Assembly: GCA_910584865.1 (NCBI GenBank)
Contig: CAJUCE010000005.1
Location: 25,991-89,990, forward strand
Origin: an uncultured Acetatifactor sp.
Lineage (GTDB): Bacteria > Bacillota > Clostridia > Lachnospirales > Lachnospiraceae
DNA length: 64,000 nt
Reading direction: 5' to 3'
Shown here: positions 51,781 through 59,764 of the stretch, in pieces
How the letters are laid out: each line of letters begins with the position of its first letter
Position numbering within the stretch: position 1 is the stretch's first letter
The notes under the pieces: generated by a model
What the model saw: only the letters and a program-made list of their open reading frames with translations
What the model was told of the DNA's origin: nothing
Database searches by the model: none
Translations under genes and position numbers: made by a program

Positions 51781-53379
51781 CTATTCCCACTTATCGCAGA
51801 GGGAATTGATCTGATCAGCGAATTTACTCATATCCTTGTTCGGCATACCGTCGATTCCCTTGACCAGGTTAAGCAGCCTCTGTGCAGCAGCCAACAGCTT
51901 CGCATAGATATTGGAAGCCACTGTTTTGGCTTTCTTCTTGACGGGAGCTGGGATCGCTTCGTATTCCAGCATGCCGGAAATGAGATCGAACACGGTTCCG
52001 CTGTAAGGCGCATATGTACGCTGTCCGTATTCCAGCTTGAGGCACTCAGCGAAACCGGTGCAAACCGTATCCTCGCCATGCACCAGAAATACCTTCTTCG
52101 GCTTCTCCTCAAAGCCGCAGATCCACTCGATCAGGCCGTTCTTGTCCGCATGTCCGCTCATTCCCACCAGCTTTTTGATCTCGGCCCTGACCTGAATGGA
52201 CTCCCCAAACAGCTTCACCTCGTCGATACCCTCTACCAGGAGACGTCCCAATGTCCCTACCGCCTGGTATCCCACAAAGAGAATGCTGCACTCCGGCCTC
52301 CAGAGATTGTGCTTTAAATGATGCCTGATACGCCCGGCCTCGCACATACCCGACGCGGAAATGATCACCTTGGGCGTTTCATTAAAGTTGATCTCCCTGG
52401 ACTCATCGCTGGTGATGGCAAGCTTCAGTCCCGGGAAGGAAAGGGGATTGATACCCTCCTGTACCATGTCCAGAGCCTCTCCCGCAAAACATTCCATACG
52501 GTTTTCCTGGAAAATCTCCGTGGCCTCCACCGCCAGCGGGCTGTCCACATACACAGGAAAGTCTTCATGTCCCTTCACCAGATTGCCCACCTTGATCTTG
52601 CGCAGGAAATAGAGCAGCTCCTGGGTACGTCCTACCGCAAAGGAGGGGATCACCACATTTCCGCCCCTGTCAAAGGTTTCCTTCAAAATCGCCGCCAACT
52701 CATGAACGTAGTCGGGCCGCTCTACCGCATGGAGACGGTCTCCGTAGGTAGACTCCATAATCACATAATCCGCCGTCTTGGTGAACGCAGGATTGCGCAG
52801 CAGAGGATCGTTTTTATTGCCGATATCGCCTGAGAAGACCAGCTTCTTCGAATGACCGTCCTCCCGCAGCCACACTTCAATGCTGGCAGAGCCCAAAAGA
52901 TGGCCGATATCGGTAAACCGGATGGTCATTTCGTCGCAGATCTCTATCTTCTGGTTATAATGAACCGCCACGATCCGCTTGATCACCCCCTCCGCATCCT
53001 CCATTGTATAAAGAGGTTCCATGGGTGCCACGCTTTCGCTTCTCTTCGCCTTCCGGTTCTTCCACTCTGCCTCCATCATCTGGATGTGGGCGCAGTCACG
53101 GAGCATGATGCTGCACAAATCCGCCGTGGCATCCGTTGCAAACACCTGTCCCCTGAAGCCCCTGGCATATAAGAGCGGCAACAGACCGGTATGATCGATA
53201 TGGGCATGGGTCAGCAGCACATAGTCGATCATCGACTCATCCACCGGCAGAGGAACATTCTCAAATACATTCACGCCCTGTTCCATACCGTAATCCACCA
53301 GAATGTGTTTCCCGCCAACCTCAATGTAATGACAGCTTCCTGTCACCTCATGGGCAGCACCTACGAAAATCAGTTTCAT
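51781..53379 (-). CDS. Beta-CASP metallo-beta-lactamase fold protein (RNase/CPSF-like)
   Basis: The 532-aa protein has the zinc motif THAHIDHTGLLPLL (about residues 53-66), the second-ligand segment VFSGDIGNKNDPLL, MESTYGDRLH, and the beta-CASP motifs PSFAVGRTQELLYFL, SASGMCEAGRIRHHL and VFLVHGE. Such proteins are RNA-processing nucleases or close relatives. A C-terminal extension of about 75 helical residues follows. The start at 53379 has GGAGGG upstream. The frame is open 27 more codons but runs through the leader element. Confidence 0.88.
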   Translation of the reverse strand: MKLIFVGAAHEVTGSCHYIEVGGKHILVDYGMEQGVNVFENVPLPVDESMIDYVLLTHAHIDHTGLLPLLYARGFRGQVFATDATADLCSIMLRDCAHIQMMEAEWKNRKAKRSESVAPMEPLYTMEDAEGVIKRIVAVHYNQKIEICDEMTIRFTDIGHLLGSASIEVWLREDGHSKKLVFSGDIGNKNDPLLRNPAFTKTADYVIMESTYGDRLHAVERPDYVHELAAILKETFDRGGNVVIPSFAVGRTQELLYFLRKIKVGNLVKGHEDFPVYVDSPLAVEATEIFQENRMECFAGEALDMVQEGINPLSFPGLKLAITSDESREINFNETPKVIISASGMCEAGRIRHHLKHNLWRPECSILFVGYQAVGTLGRLLVEGIDEVKLFGESIQVRAEIKKLVGMSGHADKNGLIEWICGFEEKPKKVFLVHGEDTVCTGFAECLKLEYGQRTYAPYSGTVFDLISGMLEYEAIPAPVKKKAKTVASNIYAKLLAAAQRLLNLVKGIDGMPNKDMSKFADQINSLCDKWE

Positions 53380-53393
53380 ATCTCTCCCTCCTG

Positions 53394-53529
53394 TTCCAGT
53401 TCCGTCTCTTAACGTCCCATGCCCCTTAGGGGGAGTCAATTTCCGCTGCAAAGGGCGCATCTGAAATTTCTCCCGGGCATGGGGCGCTCAGAGACTGTTT
53501 TCCAGTTCCGTCTCTTAACGTCCCATGCC
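53394..53529 (-). repeat. Leader element with 30-bp direct repeats (copy 2 of a dispersed element)
   Basis: A 30-bp direct repeat occupies 53394-53423 and 53500-53529. Between them GGGCATGGGG can pair with the CCCATGCC of either copy. The 20 bases GAGACTGTTTTCCAGTTCCG (53491-53510) recur at 6745-6764. On the RNA strand CGGAACTGGAACAGGAGG leads directly into the ribosome-binding site. Confidence 0.75.
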
Positions 53530-53547
53530 AAAATTATCTCTATCTTT

Positions 53548-53576
53548 ATTTTATTATGTAATTGTATTTACTGCAA
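53548..53576 (-). promoter_or_regulatory. Predicted promoter of the beta-CASP/dfrA/ilvE/foldase operon
   Basis: TTGCAG, 17 bases, TAAAAT on the minus strand. It gives a leader of about 160 bases that contains the complete repeat element. Confidence 0.6.
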
Positions 53577-53729
53577 GAGAAAAATTGTCTGAAAACAAAA
53601 AAGGTTGCGGAAAGAAGGTTGCAGAAATGGCAGAATCTGTGTTACACTGAAATTCTGAGAGGACTATAGGTGAAACAGGGCACATCCACTGTCGCAGAGA
53701 CACCGTGCCCAGAGAAACGGAGAAAATTC

Positions 53730-54773
53730 ATGGCAGAAAACCGGACAGATTTTCATCAGATGCATTTCGACAGTATACAGGCACTGCGGGGGATTACAGC
53801 CCTGTTCATTGTACTGGAACATATCCGCTTCTTAAACTGCGGTGCCTTCGGCGTGGATATTTTCTTCTGCATCAGCGGTTTTATGATTATGTTTTCCACT
53901 CACAGAGATACCGCTTATTTTCTGCGCAAACGGCTGATCCGCATACTGCCTCTGTACTACCTCATGACAACCGGCACTTTCCTGCTTCTGGTTCTGTTTC
54001 CGGGCATGTTCGAACAGACCAGGGCAAATCCTGTCTTTCTTCTAAAAAGCCTCCTGTTCATCCCTTTTGACATCGGCGGCGGTGTGCTCCAGCCCCTGAT
54101 GCGTATCGGATGGACTGTTAACTGCGAGATTTTCTTCTATCTCCTGTTCCTCGCCGCCATGCGTATCAGCCACAGGTATCGGGGCCTGCTCTGCGGCCTG
54201 TTTCTGTCCGGAATCGTGACGGCTGCTACCCTGCTGCCCTCTCCTCCCGCAGTTCTTGCCTTTTATGGAAATCCTGTGATGCTGGAATTTCTCTTCGGCA
54301 TGGCCGCTTATTATATGGCATGGGGAATCTACCGGCTGTACCAGGCGGGCAGGCTTCCCGGAATCGGACTTCTGCCATGCTGCGCCGTAATCCTTCTGTG
54401 CTTTGCCGGTCTCCTGATCACAAAACCCACAGTGAATATCCTCGGGTTTCGCAGGCCCTTCCTATGGGGACTCCCGGCTTTGTCCATTGTGATCTGCAGT
54501 TTCCTTCTGGGCCTGTATGTGAAAAAGATCCCTTCGCCATTGGTCCGACTAGGCGATATCAGCTTTTCCCTCTATCTGATACATTACTATCCGGTAATGC
54601 TGTTGGATCGGGCCGTTTTTGATTTTTCTGTCTTTACCCCATATACACTGTTTGGGACGGCTGCGGCGATTGCGCTGAGCGTATCCCTGGCGATTATCAT
54701 TTGGGCAATTATTGAAAAACGCTTCTCCGGATGGCTGCGCCGCTGCCTGCTGAGGAAACCGCAGAGTTCTTGA
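53730..54773 (+). CDS. Acyltransferase family 3 membrane protein (OafA/YrhL-like)
   Basis: The 347-aa protein has about ten predicted spans. The N-terminal family motif is FDSIQALRGITALFIVLEHI (residues 13-32), with the His in the conserved position, and VDIFFCISGFMIMF and GDISFSLYLIHYYPV follow. Family members transfer acetyl or other acyl groups to surface sugars or lipids. The acceptor is unknown. The ATG at 53730 has GGAGAA nine bases upstream. An open frame starts 20 codons earlier from a GTG. Confidence 0.87.
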   Translation: MAENRTDFHQMHFDSIQALRGITALFIVLEHIRFLNCGAFGVDIFFCISGFMIMFSTHRDTAYFLRKRLIRILPLYYLMTTGTFLLLVLFPGMFEQTRANPVFLLKSLLFIPFDIGGGVLQPLMRIGWTVNCEIFFYLLFLAAMRISHRYRGLLCGLFLSGIVTAATLLPSPPAVLAFYGNPVMLEFLFGMAAYYMAWGIYRLYQAGRLPGIGLLPCCAVILLCFAGLLITKPTVNILGFRRPFLWGLPALSIVICSFLLGLYVKKIPSPLVRLGDISFSLYLIHYYPVMLLDRAVFDFSVFTPYTLFGTAAAIALSVSLAIIIWAIIEKRFSGWLRRCLLRKPQSS

Positions 54774-54845
54774 ATACAGGCCCTGCCGGTTCTGCACTTT
54801 CCTGTTTGGGGGCCTTTGGATTTATCGGATTTATGAAAAAAACTG

Positions 54846-54874
54846 TTGACAACCAGACCATCCTATAGTAAAAT
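54846..54874 (+). promoter_or_regulatory. Predicted promoter of tRNA-Gly
   Basis: TTGACA, 17 bases, TAAAAT, ending 30 bases before the tRNA. Confidence 0.75.
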
Positions 54875-54904
54875 AAATCTTGTCCTTGAGAGAAAAGGAT
54901 TTAA

Positions 54905-54977
54905 GCGATAGTGGCTCAGTTGGTAGAGCGCCACCTTGCCAAGGTGGAAACCGCGGGTTCGAGTCCCGTCTATCGCT
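54905..54977 (+). tRNA. tRNA-Gly (GCC anticodon)
   Basis: Cloverleaf of 73 nt: acceptor GCGATAG/CTATCGC, D-arm GGCTCAGTTGGTAGAGC, anticodon stem CCACC/GGTGG with loop TTGCCAA, T-arm CGCGGGTTCGAGTCCCGT. The 3' CCA is not encoded. An integrase remnant lies 78 bases downstream. Confidence 0.96.
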
Positions 54978-54989
54978 CTTTTTAGTTTG

Positions 54990-55027
54990 CAGCGGGATCC
55001 CATAAAATGTGGGGTTCCGCTGTTTTT
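54990..55027 (+). terminator. Rho-independent terminator of tRNA-Gly
   Basis: CAGCGGGATCCCA pairs with GGGGTTCCGCTG around TAAAATG and is followed by TTTTT. Confidence 0.85.
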
Positions 55028-55054
55028 GTGTACATACGTTCTGGTTACACTTGA

Positions 55055-55480
55055 TTACACTTTAGTCCGTGAAAGCGTATGTTCGATATTTTCGTGTGTC
55101 CGCGCATCCGTCTCACGGTTGTAACAGTAATTGTGGAAAGTCGTCCGCTCGTCTTCATGCCCCACCAGTTCATGGATTTTCTCTTCCGAGCTTTTGGCGA
55201 TTAGCCACCTCCCTTGTATATCTTGGGATGACGAAAGCCTGTATAGAAAAGGGAAATACCAGCCATTTGGGCCGACTGCATGCATAGTTGAGAAAGTACC
55301 TGAATGTGTGGAGGGAGGAGTCTGCCCGATATCCATGAGCTCCTGGAGGATGTCCTTGAAGCCATCCCTGAGGAGGGTGTAGACATCTGCCACACTGTTT
55401 AAGTTGTTGTCCGCAGTAATTGTCGGATCTGCTCCTTTACTACTGGCATAAAAATACTCCTTTTCGATAAGAATTTTCAT
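55055..55480 (-). pseudogene. Tyrosine recombinase 3' remnant in a chimeric frame
   Basis: The 141-codon frame ends with EEKIHELVGHEDERTTFHNY, which looks like the C-terminal box of phage-type tyrosine integrases (GH...TT...Y, with the last Tyr as nucleophile). The tail RETDARTHENIEHTLSR follows. The central Arg-His boxes are missing. The first half (LNSVADVYTLLRDGFKDILQ) does not fit an integrase and recalls the N-terminus of IS256-type transposases, so two decayed mobile genes may be joined here. The position next to tRNA-Gly fits an old integration site. Confidence 0.5.
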
Positions 55481-55571
55481 ATCTTGATTCTTACCAAAAA
55501 GGAGCCATTTTTTACCAAAGACACAAACTTTTTTACACTACCTAATGATACTCTCCGGCCGCTTTTGCTCC

Positions 55572-56552
55572 CTACACATTTGTATCTACTTTCGCGCCCT
55601 TGATATCCTCTTCCACCAGGCTCATCTTGCTGACCAGGTTCTGGATCTCCTGCTGAATCTCTGTCTGCACATTCTTCAAATCGGACATCTCCTGCAAAGG
55701 CATATCCTCTGTGAGCTCTTCCAGTACGTCCTCACGGTCCTTGCGCTTCTCAAGAATCTCCTCCTGCTCTTCCTTCTTCTCCTTGACGGCTTCGGCTTCT
55801 TCTTCCTTCTCTTCCTGTTCCTCGTCCAGATGATCCTTTGCCTCTTCCACGATCATGCCAATGGCTTCCTTACGGGCACTTTCCATCACATTTTCCGCCT
55901 GCTGCTGTGCCTTCACCATGGGATCCTTTTTGAGACGCTCCAGACGGATACCCCGGATGACGGCGTTCTCCTTCTCGATGGCACGCCCGGAAGTATAAAC
56001 GGTATCTTTGTATGTCCAGATATCCTCATTCAGCTCCAGCTGGATTTTCTGATATTCGGTCAACTCCTTTTGGTTGATCTCATTCAGCCTGGCGTTCTCC
56101 TCCGGGGTCAGCTCAATGCCTGCCCAACGATGCTTCTCTGCCTGGGCCTTCTTCAAAAGCTCCAGATCCTGCTGCTCCTCACTGTCCGGATCCACTTCAT
56201 AATATTCTGTCCATTCTTCGCTCTTTGCTTCCAGCGCCTTAATGCCGTCCCGGGCATCCTTATATGTAGCACGGAGTTCTCTGAGGCGATCTCTGCTCTC
56301 CTGAAGCTGCTGATCGATTTTCCTGTCTCCGTCCCAAGTATCGCCCACAATCTTCATGGCACGCTCCTGGGCCTGAGCACGTCTTTTCTGTATTCTGTCC
56401 TGCAAGGGGAACTCCGTCAACAGATTGCCGGCGTAGATAGTCTTATTCTTCCCCTGGGTAGTACGGGCCGACTGTCCGGCTCCTGTCTTCCCCGCCTGCG
56501 CAGGATTCTGGGTATCCCCTGTAAAAATTGTAATGTTATTATGCAGCTTCAT
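55572..56552 (-). CDS. Uncharacterised coiled-coil protein, tandem paralog 2
   Basis: The 326-aa product shares with its neighbour a N-terminal block (NNITIFTGDTQN, then GKNKTIYAGNLLTEFPLQDRI, RAQAQERAMKIVGDTWDGDR) and a C-terminal end (MSLVEEDIKGAKVD). Between them it is mostly charged helix (EEQEEKEEEAEAVKEKKEEQ). No signal peptide or membrane span is seen, so it is cytoplasmic or exported by a non-Sec route. The family was not recognised. The start at 56552 has AGGGGG nine bases upstream. It follows paralog 1 by 27 bases. Confidence 0.75.
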   Translation of the reverse strand: MKLHNNITIFTGDTQNPAQAGKTGAGQSARTTQGKNKTIYAGNLLTEFPLQDRIQKRRAQAQERAMKIVGDTWDGDRKIDQQLQESRDRLRELRATYKDARDGIKALEAKSEEWTEYYEVDPDSEEQQDLELLKKAQAEKHRWAGIELTPEENARLNEINQKELTEYQKIQLELNEDIWTYKDTVYTSGRAIEKENAVIRGIRLERLKKDPMVKAQQQAENVMESARKEAIGMIVEEAKDHLDEEQEEKEEEAEAVKEKKEEQEEILEKRKDREDVLEELTEDMPLQEMSDLKNVQTEIQQEIQNLVSKMSLVEEDIKGAKVDTNV

Positions 56553-56579
56553 GTACTGTCCCCCTGCTTTCAATTTCCG

Positions 56580-57545
56580 CTATGCATTCAAATCCACCTG
56601 AGCGCCTTTGATATCCTCTTCCAGAAGATTCACATTGTTTAAAACCTTCTGAATCTGCTGCTTCACATCCTCCACAGCCTGGTTCAAATTCGTCATCTCC
56701 TCCACAGGCATATCCTCGACCAGATTTTCCAGCTCTTCTTCCCGCTCTTCACGTTTCTCCAGGATCTCCTCCTGCTCCTGTCTCTTCTCCTCGATAGCCT
56801 CGGCCTGCTCCTCTCGCTTCTCCTGTTCCTCGTCCAGATGCTCTTTAGCCTCCTCCGCCACCATACCGATAACCTCGTCCCGGGCAGCCTGCAGCACATC
56901 CTCCGCCTGGGCCTGGGCGTCCGTCATGGGATGATACTTGTTCCGCTCTGCCCGGATCCCCTTGATGACATCCTTTTCTTCCGCTGCCGCTCTGTTGTTG
57001 TCTGCAACAATCCTCCGATAATAGGAAGCCGTTTTATCCAATTCCAGAGCACGGGTCTGATAATCCGTCAAGCCCCGCTCTCTGATCGCCGCCAGACGCT
57101 CCTTTTCTTCCTCCGTTGGCTTGAATCCCATCTCTTTGCTGCGTTTCAAAAGCTCCAGATCCTGCTGTTCCCGGCTGTCGGACGTCACACCATAGCCCTC
57201 ACGCAGAGTATCCTCCATCTCACGGAATTCTTTCAGATTCTCCAGGGCATCCTTATTATCCTCCTGCAGCTCCCGGATATGGTCACGGCGCTGCCTGATC
57301 TCATCGTCTATCTGACGGTCCGCATCCCATGCATCGCCCACAATCTTCATGGCACGCTCCTGTGCCTGAGCCTTTCTCTGGGCGATCCTGTCCTGCAGAG
57401 GGAATTCCGTCAGGAAATTACCGGCATAAAAAGTCTTATTCTTCCCCTGCTCCCGAGACCCTGCCGCCTTCTGTCCGGCCTGCTGCACCTGTGCGTTATT
57501 TTGTGTATCTCCGGTAAAAACGGTTATGTTATTCTGTAATCTCAT
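56580..57545 (-). CDS. Uncharacterised coiled-coil protein, tandem paralog 1
   Basis: The 321-aa product is a paralog of the next gene: MRLQNNITVFTGDTQN, YAGNFLTEFPLQDRIAQRKA, QAQERAMKIVGDAWDADRQI, then heptad-rich helices with EEAKEHLDEEQEKREEQAEA and the ending NLLEEDIKGAQVDLNA. The conserved ends and variable helical middle suggest a filament-like or scaffold protein. The start at 57545 follows GAGGGG. The frame is open 58 codons upstream but has unusual composition there. A sigma-28-like sequence lies 125 bases upstream. Confidence 0.75.
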   Translation of the reverse strand: MRLQNNITVFTGDTQNNAQVQQAGQKAAGSREQGKNKTFYAGNFLTEFPLQDRIAQRKAQAQERAMKIVGDAWDADRQIDDEIRQRRDHIRELQEDNKDALENLKEFREMEDTLREGYGVTSDSREQQDLELLKRSKEMGFKPTEEEKERLAAIRERGLTDYQTRALELDKTASYYRRIVADNNRAAAEEKDVIKGIRAERNKYHPMTDAQAQAEDVLQAARDEVIGMVAEEAKEHLDEEQEKREEQAEAIEEKRQEQEEILEKREEREEELENLVEDMPVEEMTNLNQAVEDVKQQIQKVLNNVNLLEEDIKGAQVDLNA

Positions 57546-57667
57546 CATGCCCCTCTCATTCCCGAATTTCTTCGCTGTATTTGGTAAAATGTCTCCGATA
57601 CACCGAACTTGCGTCCGCTGTTTTGGCCCTCCTATTCCTGTCGAACCATATTTATAATATATATCAT

Positions 57668-57694
57668 ATATCGGTTCCTTCCCGCATGTTCTTA
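57668..57694 (-). promoter_or_regulatory. Possible sigma-28-like promoter of the coiled-coil pair
   Basis: TAAG, 15 bases, ACCGATAT on the minus strand differs from TAAA-N15-GCCGATAA by one and two bases. No good sigma-A promoter was found in the 330 bases upstream of the pair, which otherwise hold only the exporter terminator. Confidence 0.3.
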
Positions 57695-57879
57695 AGTGCG
57701 GTACTGACCGTTTGCGCATGTTTTTCTCCCGTTCATGACATTACACAGAAAGCAACGTGCAGAAACTTTATTCTTTCTGTCCAAATCTGCAATCGAGCAG
57801 AGGAATGTCTTTCTCCACTACTCGCGTGCCGGGCACCCGTCAGCCCTTGCTGACATATTTCCTTTGGATGCCGTCATAC

Positions 57880-57920
57880 AAAAAAAGCTGCCGGAGCTCC
57901 GAAACAATCCGACAGCTTTC
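57880..57920 (-). terminator. Terminator of the ABC exporter operon
   Basis: On the minus strand AAAGCTGTCGGA pairs with TCCGGCAGCTTT and is followed by TTTTT, 69 bases past the exporter stop. Confidence 0.85.
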
Positions 57921-57988
57921 ATGAAGCTGGTGCAGGTCTGCAAGAATCCCCCTCCTGCCCGCCTGGGAAATCTTCATTCCGCTCACAC

Positions 57989-59764
57989 TCAACCCTCAAA
58001 CTGCGAATGATAAAGCGTAGAATAAAATCCCTTCTTCGCAAGCAGTGTCTCATGGTTCCCCTGCTCGATAATATTGCCGTCCTTCATCACCAGAATAATG
58101 TCCGCCTCCTGGATGGTGGAAAGCCTGTGGGCCACGATGAAGCTGGTCCTGCCCTCCATCATTTTCGCGAAGGCATTCTGGATGCGCATCTCCGTGCGTG
58201 TGTCGATAGAGGAAGTCGCCTCGTCCAGAATCAGCATGGGCGGCAGGCAGAGCATCACCCTGGCAATACACAGAAGCTGCTTCTGGCCCTGGGACAGGCT
58301 GCCGCCGTCCTCCGTAATGACAGTGTCATAGCCCTGCGGCAGGCGCTTGATGAAGCTGTGGGCATGGGCCGCCCTGGCCGCCTGCAGTACCTCTTCCTCC
58401 GTGGCATCCGGTTTCCCCATGCGAATATTGTCCCGGATGGTGCCACTTCGCAGCCAGGTCTCCTGGAGCACCATGCCGTAACTGGTGCGCAGGCTCCCCC
58501 TGGTCATTTTACGGATATCCGTACCGTCCACAGCGATCGCTCCGCTGTCCACGTCGTAGAACCGCATCAGCAGGTTGATCACCGTGGTCTTGCCGCAGCC
58601 GGTGGGGCCTACGATGGCCACTCTCTGGCCCGGCTTCACCTTCAGGTTGAAATTCTCAATGAGCTTTTTATCCGGCACATAGCTGAAATACACATTTTCC
58701 AAAGCCACATTGCCCTGTGCGTCCGTTAGTACCTTCGCGTCCTCTGCGTCCGGTACCTGGGGCTCCTCGTCAATGAGCTGGAAAATTCTGGCGGCACAGG
58801 CCAGGGCGTTCTGCAGCTCCGTCACCACCCCGGAGATCTCGTTGAAGGGTTTGGTGTACTGGTTTGCATAGCTTAGGAAACAGGACAGCCGTCCCACGCT
58901 GATGCCGCCGCGAATCGCCACAAAGGCACCGAAGATCCCCACCCCCGCATACACCAGGCTGTTGACGAACCGGGTGGCCGGATTTGTGATGGAGGAAAAG
59001 AAGATGGCCTGCAGGGAGCATCCCTGGAGCCTGCCGTTAATCTCCGCGAACTGGCCTTTCACCGCTTCCTCCCTGGAGAAAGTCTTCACAATCTTCTGGT
59101 TCCCGATGGCCTCCTCGATCAGGGATGTCTGTTCTCCCCGGATCTCCGACTGCAGCTTGAACATGGAGTATGTTCTCGTGGCGATGAACCTGGCCACCAG
59201 GAAGGACACCGGCGTGATGCACACCACCACCAGGGCGATGGGCACATTGGTGACCATCATAAAGACCAGGGTGCCCAGAATGGTCAACACCCCGGTAAAC
59301 AACTGAGTAAAGCCCATGAGCAGGCCGTCCGCAAAAGTGTCCACGTCCGCCACCACCCGGCTCACGATGTCGCCGTAGGCGTGGGCATCCAGGTACTTTA
59401 GGGGAAGCTCTTCCAGTTTTTCAAAGGCATCCTCCCTGATATCCTTCACCACATGGTAAGTGATGTGGTTGTTGCAGGTATTCATCACCCACTGGGACAG
59501 GGCCGTCACCGCCACCGCGATTCCGATCTTCTTCATAATGGAAAAAACCGCCGGGAAAGCCACTGCCCCCTGTCCCAGAAGCAGGTCCACCGCATCCCCC
59601 GTCAGAATGGGCACATACAGGGTCAGCACGACGGTCACTGCTGCCAGTGCCAGGGAAAAACCTACCATCAGCCAGTATCTTCTGATATAATTCAACACCT
59701 GTCCCAATGCCGCCATCTGGCCGGAGCGTCCCTTCTTGTTTACCTGTTTTTTATCTGAAGCCAT
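57989..59764 (-). CDS. ABC exporter half-transporter with canonical ATPase site (subunit 2)
   Basis: The 591-aa protein has six spans (about 25-320) and a C-terminal ATPase: Walker A GPTGCGKTTVIN, Walker B MLILDEATSSID with the catalytic Glu, H-loop VAHRLS. Its signature is LSQGQ instead of LSGGQ. In heterodimeric exporters this altered signature completes the degenerate site formed with the partner, matching what is seen in subunit 1. Its start overlaps the partner stop by 14 bases. Substrate unknown (drug, peptide or lipid). Confidence 0.92.
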   Translation of the reverse strand: MASDKKQVNKKGRSGQMAALGQVLNYIRRYWLMVGFSLALAAVTVVLTLYVPILTGDAVDLLLGQGAVAFPAVFSIMKKIGIAVAVTALSQWVMNTCNNHITYHVVKDIREDAFEKLEELPLKYLDAHAYGDIVSRVVADVDTFADGLLMGFTQLFTGVLTILGTLVFMMVTNVPIALVVVCITPVSFLVARFIATRTYSMFKLQSEIRGEQTSLIEEAIGNQKIVKTFSREEAVKGQFAEINGRLQGCSLQAIFFSSITNPATRFVNSLVYAGVGIFGAFVAIRGGISVGRLSCFLSYANQYTKPFNEISGVVTELQNALACAARIFQLIDEEPQVPDAEDAKVLTDAQGNVALENVYFSYVPDKKLIENFNLKVKPGQRVAIVGPTGCGKTTVINLLMRFYDVDSGAIAVDGTDIRKMTRGSLRTSYGMVLQETWLRSGTIRDNIRMGKPDATEEEVLQAARAAHAHSFIKRLPQGYDTVITEDGGSLSQGQKQLLCIARVMLCLPPMLILDEATSSIDTRTEMRIQNAFAKMMEGRTSFIVAHRLSTIQEADIILVMKDGNIIEQGNHETLLAKKGFYSTLYHSQFEG

